Part shown: in pieces, positions 56,970-64,000 of the stretch
How the letters are laid out: each line of letters starts with the position of its first letter
Numbering within the stretch: the stretch's first letter is position 1
From: Culex pipiens pallens
Lineage: Eukaryota > Arthropoda > Insecta > Diptera > Culicidae
Assembly: GCF_016801865.2 (NCBI RefSeq)
Contig: NC_068938.1
Span: 14,976,746-15,040,745, forward strand
Length of the DNA: 64,000 bases
Reading direction: 5' to 3'
Notes under the pieces: model-generated
The model's input: the letters and a program-made list of their open reading frames with translations, nothing else
Told to the model about the DNA's origin: nothing
Databases searched by the model: none
Program-made: the position numbers and the translations under genes

Positions 56970-59517
56970 AAATTTTCAAAAATTCTAAAATTTCCAAAAA
57001 TTCTAAAGATTTTTGAATAAACCTAAACATGTGGAAAATTATTCTAAACGCAAGGGAATGCATTTTAAATTGATTTCATGAGATTGAACATAAATTTCCA
57101 TTGAAATTTCGATTTTTTTAGAGAAAAAAAAATGTTTGCCCCCTGATTTTTCGGGCCGATTTGGAAGGGGGGAGACAAAAACTATTAAAAATATTTGTAC
57201 CAGTCTAATTTCTTTTTCGAAAATCCAAACTACAGATCTGTCAAAAATAAATTTAAAAAAATCAACATTTTTTTCACGTTTTAAAGATTTTTTGCATTCT
57301 TCCCATAGTAATTTTTTTTGAAAAACCTATTTTAACTGCTTTTGTTCAAAAGAATGCAAAAACCAAGCAAATACTACAGTAATTAGTTTTTTTTTCTCTT
57401 TTTGCCATTTTTTCGAAGAACGTGACATGTTAAAAAGAAAGCGAAAAGTCATAGATTTATGTATTAACAATAAAATTTCTATTCAAATGAATATTTTTCA
57501 AACTAGTTCAAACTGGTAATATTTGAAAAGTTAATAATAGTGAAAAGTAACTAGTTTGAATTTTGATTAATTACTTCAAATAACTAGTTTGAAAATAATG
57601 GAAAAAGTCCCAGAACTTAATAATATCATCTTTAAAATTGTCAAAAGAACTGGTCATGTTGACCAAATGCAAAAACTACAGATCTATATTTTTGTTGAGA
57701 AACCAATTCATTTTATAAGAACTGGTCAGGTTGGAAAGAATGCATATCTTCCAGAAATGGAAATAATCATCTTTTATATTGTTAAAAGAACTGGAAAGAT
57801 TGCAAAAACAACATATTTTAATGAAACCGATCCATTTATAGCGTAAAGAATGCAAAAACTCCCGGAAATAAATAAAAAGTGTTATGAATAGTTCATAGAA
57901 CTAGTCACTTTTGAAAAAAATACAAACTAACGCAAAAATAATATTTAAAAAAAAATACAAACCTGATCAATGGTTCATAAATGAAGAAATTATAGTTTTT
58001 TAAACAAAAAATCTTAAAGATATTAAAAATATTTCCTCAAATAATCTAAAACTTCCCATAGAATCACTCGAAAATCCCACTGTCCCATACAATGACGACT
58101 TCGCCACGGCCTCCTTCGCAAAAACCGTGCTGAACCGGGGGAGGCAAAAAAAAATAATCAAACATGCTATTCAATGATGTTTACTCACATCACAGCCGGC
58201 TTTGGCTGGCTGACAGTCCCCTTCTCACGATGATATGCACCACGAAGGGGGCAGCATACTGCACCGCACCCGGGGGAATCCCCTTTTCGAGACCGTAACG
58301 ATCTGAGCGCAAATCTCAGTTGAGTCATATCGGAATACCAACTCCAATAAGAACTTAAAATGTTGAACAAAAAATACGACCTCTTCAAAACATCACATTC
58401 TTAGCCACGAGGAAGGACACGAACCGCAGAAAAAAGGTTCTTTAAGCGGTTATTAAGCGGAGAAGCCCCGGCTCCGTTCTCCTTTTTTTTTGTGAGCGAA
58501 CATGCAAATAAGTGGCTGCAAAGTCCTCGTGCACGTCGTCATGGATTACTGCGATTCTCAACTTTTCATCTTGACCTGCCTGCGGCTTTCGTCAGGTGAT
58601 CTTTTTCTTAATTAAAAATTCTACCGCAGCACTTTGAGTGAACGGTCGACCTATGGGGGCGATTAAAGAGTAGCTGGGATTAAAAATAAAATACAGGAAA
58701 AAAAACGAGGATGAAGAAGCCGTAAAGTGCCTTTTTTGTACCGGTCGGGGTTCTGACAGCAAGTCTGATTGACTCAACAGTTAGAATGACAGGTTGAATG
58801 GGAAAATTAAGCTGACTTATTTGTCATCACGCAGGACTTATTGTTTTGCCATTATCAACACAACTGATTGATTCGTACATGGAAAAGACCTTTATTCAGA
58901 AACTTAAAAGAGAAGCAAAATCATTCAAGTCCAAGTGCCTGCCACAACGGCGAACGCGTGAGGCAGAGATAAAACAAACAAACCAGATAACAACACCGCA
59001 ACGAAACGTACCGAAAATTCAAAAGTAAACAAACCCATTTCAGGCCGACGGGGGGGACAAAAGAAACGCCACTCTGACAGTAGATACACCTACTTTGTAC
59101 ACTGCCTTGCGCTCTCGAGCGCGCGATAATGGCAGTGAAATTCTACACCACACAGTTGTGTACACAAATTGATACACCACATCGCATCGCAGTTGGCCAC
59201 AAGAAGACATTGTCATCGTGCTGCACGGGTCAAATCAGAATTGACAAATGCGCCGCCTACTGCTGGAAATAGTTTTCCGCAGAAAACGTGATCGAACCAG
59301 ACGTCAAGTCGAATACATTTCGCCAGAACCCGCGCGTCGATATCAGACGGCGCGGTTCTTATCGGTCTACACGCTTAGAAATTGTGTATTTACGGAACGC
59401 GTATGACGAACGAGTCTGATATGGATGCCAAACAATTTGCTGCAATTAAATTGATACCGAGCTCAATTTCATTTTGGCAGGAAATTTTAAAATAATGACT
59501 TGTGAATTCTTGAAACA
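56970..59517. other. AT-rich then mixed non-coding DNA
   Basis: No gene. An 85-codon + frame at 57589-57846 contains a loosely repeated block (AAGAACTGG...) and looks like repeat-derived sequence. The part 58180-58800 is more GC-balanced without a recognisable feature. Confidence 0.3.
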
Positions 59518-59790
59518 CAATCGGGTTTCATTTTCAGCAACTTCAACTTCGACTCCAACTTACAAATGTATGTCAAATTAACGACTCCGACTCCAATTCT
59601 TCACCGAAACGATCCGACTCCACCACCACCGACTGCATCAACTTTCCCATAAAAAGTTGTTAAAGCCGACTCCGAGCCAAGCTTCTAAAGATTTAGTGAC
59701 TCCAACTCCAACTTCAGGAAATTCATCGACCCTGACTCCGACACCAACGGCGGAGTCGCTAGAAATCAACAATCGACCCCCTTTCACCGA
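59518..59790. repeat. imperfect GACTCC/CCGACT hexamer repeat
   Basis: Many copies of GACTCC(G/A)A interrupted by unique bases. The same motif occurs at 60397-60475, 61806-61862 and 63905-63988. The open frames it gives (minus strand VGVGVRV) are repeat artefacts. Confidence 0.6.
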
Positions 59791-60958
59791 CAGCAGCAAT
59801 GACTTCAATGTATAACCCAGCAATCAACACTTCTCACAATTGTTCTCCGTGGCCAAGTACAGCTGTTTTGTAATAGAAACAGTCTTGTAGAACATCGCAA
59901 CTTGCAAACTGATCAAGCAAACTCCCCATGAGCCGCAGCCTGCTGTTCTGATCTAGTTCTGGAATTCAATCCAAGTAAGCTCGCGCGCGCTATGTTTACA
60001 AAACATTCGATCTAGTGTTTACACACACACACAAATCAGCTTACTGATTTATTATGACTTGACAGCAAGCAACAACGCGTCTGCCGACTGATACGAGCGG
60101 CGGGGTTTCGGTTTGAACCCCAATATTGTTGACATTTCAAACAACATTACGAGAATGCAAACAAACCGGGCTGAGACGAGAACGCTCTACTTTTCCCTGG
60201 AAAGTGTGTGTAGGTCAGTTCGCGAGAGACCTTGGTGAATGAAGTGTTTTCATAACATTTTGTGCTGGATTTCCCCGAAATTGAAGCGATTCGAGGAATT
60301 GAGTTGTAAAATACAATGTTTAGGAAGTTTCAACATAAATTCTTCAAAAGTAGGTCAATTTTTGATAACAACATGAAATTCGAGCAGTTTTGACCAGAGC
60401 TGCGGAGTCGGGACGGACGATTTTAACTCAAGCTTTTGAAAAATTAGCGATTCCGACTCCAGCTTTTGAATAAGGCTTTCTAGTCGGAAATTTACCAACA
60501 CATTCAAAATATGTTTCCATGACAGCTGGACGTTTATTTGCATCAGATTTCCTATCTCTTTCTAGCAATAGTTTTTTGTCAGGCGACTTATAGCTGGTTT
60601 TTTTGTCTGACCGCCCGATATGTCAACCAACATATTTCGCAGGGCTGTGACAGCTCGAGCTCGATCATTGTTTGCATCAGGACACTGTGACGAGAAGTTC
60701 ATCATTTTTGGGTTAAAGTATATTTTTTTCACTGGGCCTAGAAAGCCTTATATTTAGCGTCTCCGAATCTGACATAAAAAAAGACCTGACTCCAACAACC
60801 CTTTTGAAGATTTTTTGTCAATCATTCTACATATCTCAAAGGAAACTACTTTTTTAGAACATCCAACTTGACAAAATCATCAATCAGGATTCCTTTTTGA
60901 GTCACTTCCTACCCAATGAGAATTTTGGCTTGAGCCTCGAGTGAGTAAGTATATGCTA
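59791..60958. other. non-coding DNA
   Basis: No gene. A second GACTCC-type block lies at 60397-60475, starting GAGCTGCGGAGTCGGGAC. Confidence 0.3.
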
Positions 60959-61072
60959 CACGGAGAAAAATCAGTTACCATAATCGTGAACAAGCGTTCA
61001 TGAAATTCGGAACCATAAGCAAAGTGTGCAAATCCGATTCGAATCTAATTTGAAAACTGATTTTTCTCCGTG
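60959..61072. mobile_element. 114-bp TA-flanked MITE
   Basis: Inverted ends CACGGAGAAAAATCAGTT, flanked by TA at 60957-60958 and 61073-61074. A related copy in the opposite orientation lies at 55400-55485. Confidence 0.8.
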
Positions 61073-61111
61073 TACACTATTGCGGAGTGTTTTGTCTCTT
61101 TTGTTTCGATA

Positions 61112-61758
61112 CACTGAAAATACGCCACACGTTTTATTCAAGTGCCCAAACACTTGAATGATTGAATAAAGTCCCATCATAGATTTAATTGGTTTGTGTT
61201 TCAACATCATTCCAAACCATTATCAAATGCAAGTGTTTGGGCTATTGAATTTTTGGTATTTTTTGACATGTTATTGTCATTCGGGTGGCTCAAGCTTTTC
61301 AAGTGTTTTGCTCATGGATTTGTCCCACTACCTTTAACTATTCAAAGTGAAGAGCAAAACACTTGAAATTGATCTCAAGATCTACCCAAAACAGGCACTC
61401 TTCACAGTCAACGTGAAGTCCACATGAATTTAATGTATTTCACTGATTGATTTTAGAGCGACTTTCATCGAAGGCTAGAAGCTAGGCTAGGACGAATAGC
61501 GCAAAAAACTCACCCGTCTTCAACTGGCCAGCCGGCGCAGTGGTAGCGTGCACGACTAGCAAGCGAGAACCTGTATATCGCTTGTACGTAATTTTATTTT
61601 TCAACCCCATTTAAGATTCAAGTGTTTGGCTATTGACATTTATTCATGGCCAATCACCGAAATTTCAAGTGTTTTGCGATTGATATTTGAGTGCTCTGTA
61701 CAGCAGGGCCAGATCATGTGTAGAACACTTCGTTGAGCTGTGTAAGTTTTGCTCAGTG
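61112..61758. mobile_element. 647-bp TA-flanked MITE containing a tRNA-like segment
   Basis: Flanked by TA at 61110-61111 and 61759-61760. The left end is CACTGAAAATACGCCACAC; the complement of the right end is CACTGAGCAAAACTTACAC. The interior repeats AAGTGTTTTGC(T/G) and its complement several times. A tRNA-like A-box stretch, GGCGCAGTGGTAGCGTGC, sits at about 61532-61549. Confidence 0.6.
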
Positions 61759-61800
61759 TAGTTACCCAAATATAATTTATTTATGTATTTTTTTATAATT

Positions 61801-61870
61801 TAACATCAACACTCGACTCCAACTCCAACACTAACGGTTGATAGTTAGTCAACTCCGATTCCACTAGTTT
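61801..61870. repeat. GACTCC-type hexamer repeat fragment
   Basis: ACTCGACTCCAACTCCAACA and a following CTCCGATTCC belong to the family of 59518-59790. Confidence 0.5.
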
Positions 61871-63904
61871 TAACCTCTACATTTATTAAAATAAAGACAG
61901 CTTGAAGGTCAACAATGTTTACAAACAAAAACTTGAGACAAAAGATCCAAACGAACTTTTGTTCCCATCATGCCAACGACGTGGTCCGAAAAATCATTGG
62001 AGCATTTAACCAAAAAGGTAAACAAAATCACAGCGAAGCAAACACGAAATGCAAAATAATTTGACACTTTGCATACCAAAGTCTCTTTCCGCAACGCTTT
62101 AGAAATTGTTTTCTTTTCAACCGAAAAGTATTGTCACTCTCAATGAAGATGTACGCTTTCAAGAGACAACTTATTTTCTTCAAGTCATTGTAACAAATAC
62201 CCCCTTCAGAAAAAAAAGCAAAACCAACGAGGCGCCTACTCCGACAACGACCACAAACCTTAAGTAGACGCGCACACGCAGACAGTGAAACGTCACCTGA
62301 GAGGTTCGGCACGCTCTAGATCCGAGTCGCGACAAGCAAGATGTCCCAGGTATCCAGCGATGCATGCAACTTAAACTAATTTACCTACACCGCGATGACA
62401 ATGAAACCCGCGACTTTCCGAGTTCCGTCTCGGGTCAAAAAAAGGTCTAAATCACGAATATCGACGTATTTGCGAGCGCGGCACCAAGACAAAGTAAGCA
62501 ATGCGCGGTGACGTTCCTCGAAGCGACGCGTCGTTGATAACGCAAGGGGGGTGGTTGAAGCGCAGCAGGCGTCGCCTCTCGTTTGTGGTTTTTGTTTCTG
62601 TATCGGGGTGGCATTGCACACACAAATACCCCGGGGAAGCCATAAATTTCAAAGCGATCGAAGCAGGCCACCTAGTCTCGCAGTCGTCCGTCAGTGCCGG
62701 CGACTTGGGGTTTGTTTGTTTGGCTGTGTGTGCAGTGAAGTGCTTGCGTGTATGGTCTCGCCTTATTTACTACAGTTTTCCGAACTTTTTGCACTGGAAG
62801 CCGACCCCCGTGTGCCGAAATTCGAAAAGAATGCGAAAGTTACGGCAAGCCGATGTTATCGGTGACCCCCGCAGGGGGCACTAACTCCGTTTTCAATGGC
62901 TTTTGTCAATTTGAAACGAACATTACATAATGTTTGTTTTAACTTCTCTGTCACCAACTCTGTCAATGCGAGATGTGTTTATTTTGCACCTTCAAAAGGG
63001 TAAAATATACACACACGCGCGTTACCCGTCATCAAAGATTGCTGTGGAGCGCCCTCAACGACGCGGAAGAGCCACTTGAAGCGTCCGCTAAACAGCGGGT
63101 GCCGAGAGCAGAGCACTCAAGATGGTACAAAAAAGGGGTTGGTACGTGCGAATTCCTCGCGGAACGTTGATAGTAAACAATGCGAGCTTGTTTTTTTTTT
63201 TCTTGTTGAGTTTGAGAAAAGTGTCTCTGTCACTGGAAGCGCTTTTTGCAACAATTACATCAACCGCACACCTTAACGTTAACGACCTTGAAAGCTGTTA
63301 TGCAAACCAAGGCCAACTACGCATAGGTGCGTATCTGTCAAACTGGATTGCGTTCTTTTATTGCCACCTTCGGCGCAATGTGCGTAATAGCCGCTAAAGG
63401 TGAAAGTTACGTCAACTTAGCGCGCGCGCACACACACGTCGCTAATAAAAACAAACAAAAAAGCAAGCAAAACTTTGAAGTCGAAAATCAGCTCGTTTCA
63501 CTTTCGGCGATGATGCAATCTTCCGTTGGGCCGGCATCGAGCTGATATCGAGCGACCCCACAACAATCGGTCCAAGCAGCAGCAATTGAGTTATTAATTT
63601 GAAATTATTCAATTTGGTCACGGTCTGGCGTTTGTACCCCGGTTTCGAGATATGGGGTGGGGTTTTTTTCTTCTCTGTTGTTTTTGTGTACGTTTGAAAA
63701 TTGATAACAGGTCGGTGGTGCGAAGCTGTGTACAACTCTTCATCGTCATACTCGTAATGTGTGGGCAAAAACTTGCAAATCTGTGGGGTCAAAACAAAGA
63801 ACAGTCATAAAACTGCTTTTGTCAAAGTAGGCATCTGTTGCGCTGCGATACAATCGCGATGTTTGATAACATCGCGAATATTGCGATTGAATCGCCGTTG
63901 ATTT
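61871..63904. other. non-coding DNA with a GC-richer core
   Basis: The part 62480-62880 is GC-richer with an initiator-like GTCAGTGC at 62690, and could be an alternative promoter. No ORF has a recognisable domain. A GCGCGCGCACACACAC patch lies at 63420-63437. Confidence 0.3.
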
Positions 63905-63990
63905 TAGCTCAGACTCAAACTCTAACTTCTCAAGAAGTTTCAACTCCACCGACTCGACTCCGACTTCAACAATAACTTCAACTCCGACAA
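63905..63990. repeat. GACTCC-type hexamer repeat fragment
   Basis: AACTCCACCGACTCGACTCC and nearby CTTCAACTCC strings; same family as 59518-59790. The window ends shortly after. Confidence 0.5.
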
Positions 63991-64000
63991 GTTTAAGGTT

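Overview
This is a stretch of an insect nuclear genome, most likely a mosquito and probably Culex. The reasons are: coding exons split by very short (54-74 bp) GT-AG introns, AATAAA signals, three ABCC/MRP-type transporter genes with GC-rich codon use inside AT-rich non-coding DNA, many small TIR elements (MITEs), and tRNA-headed SINEs including a two-tRNA SINE of the kind known from Culex. There is no bacterial operon, CRISPR array or rRNA. The species call is inference.

Layout. 2-361: last coding exon of an unidentified + strand gene, then its AT-rich 3' flank. 1474-2750: two arrays of an 8-bp unit split by a small TTAA-type element. 4646-9229 (-): ABCC transporter gene A, 4 exons, 1394 aa. 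9230-14981: intergenic DNA with a large foldback repeat. 14982-22804 (+): ABCC gene B, 5 exons, 1505 aa. 23303-28351 (-): ABCC gene C, 5 exons, 1500 aa. B and C are tail-to-tail paralogues with the same intron positions and phases, and only 498 bp separate their stop codons. Gene A shares two of those intron positions, so all three appear to derive from one ancestral MRP gene by duplication and inversion.

28560-64000 holds no convincing coding sequence. A GC-rich block at about 34110-35610 looks like a long 5' UTR exon ending in a strong splice donor, so much of the remainder may be intron of a + strand gene that leaves the window. The rest is dispersed MITEs (TA, TTAA, 8-bp and 3-bp target duplications), SINEs and minisatellites: an 8-bp AAATACTA family, two large 9-bp families (GGTCATTTT and GATCATTTT), and adjacent 7-bp families.

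The three transporters are full MRPs (TMD0-TMD1-NBD1-TMD2-NBD2) expected to export glutathione, glucuronide or sulfate conjugates and xenobiotics. Each has at least one short upstream ORF. Gene A has lost the conserved H-loop histidine of NBD1 (Gln instead).

The most unusual pattern is that three unrelated MITEs each sit inside a different minisatellite array, with the array continuing on both sides of each one.
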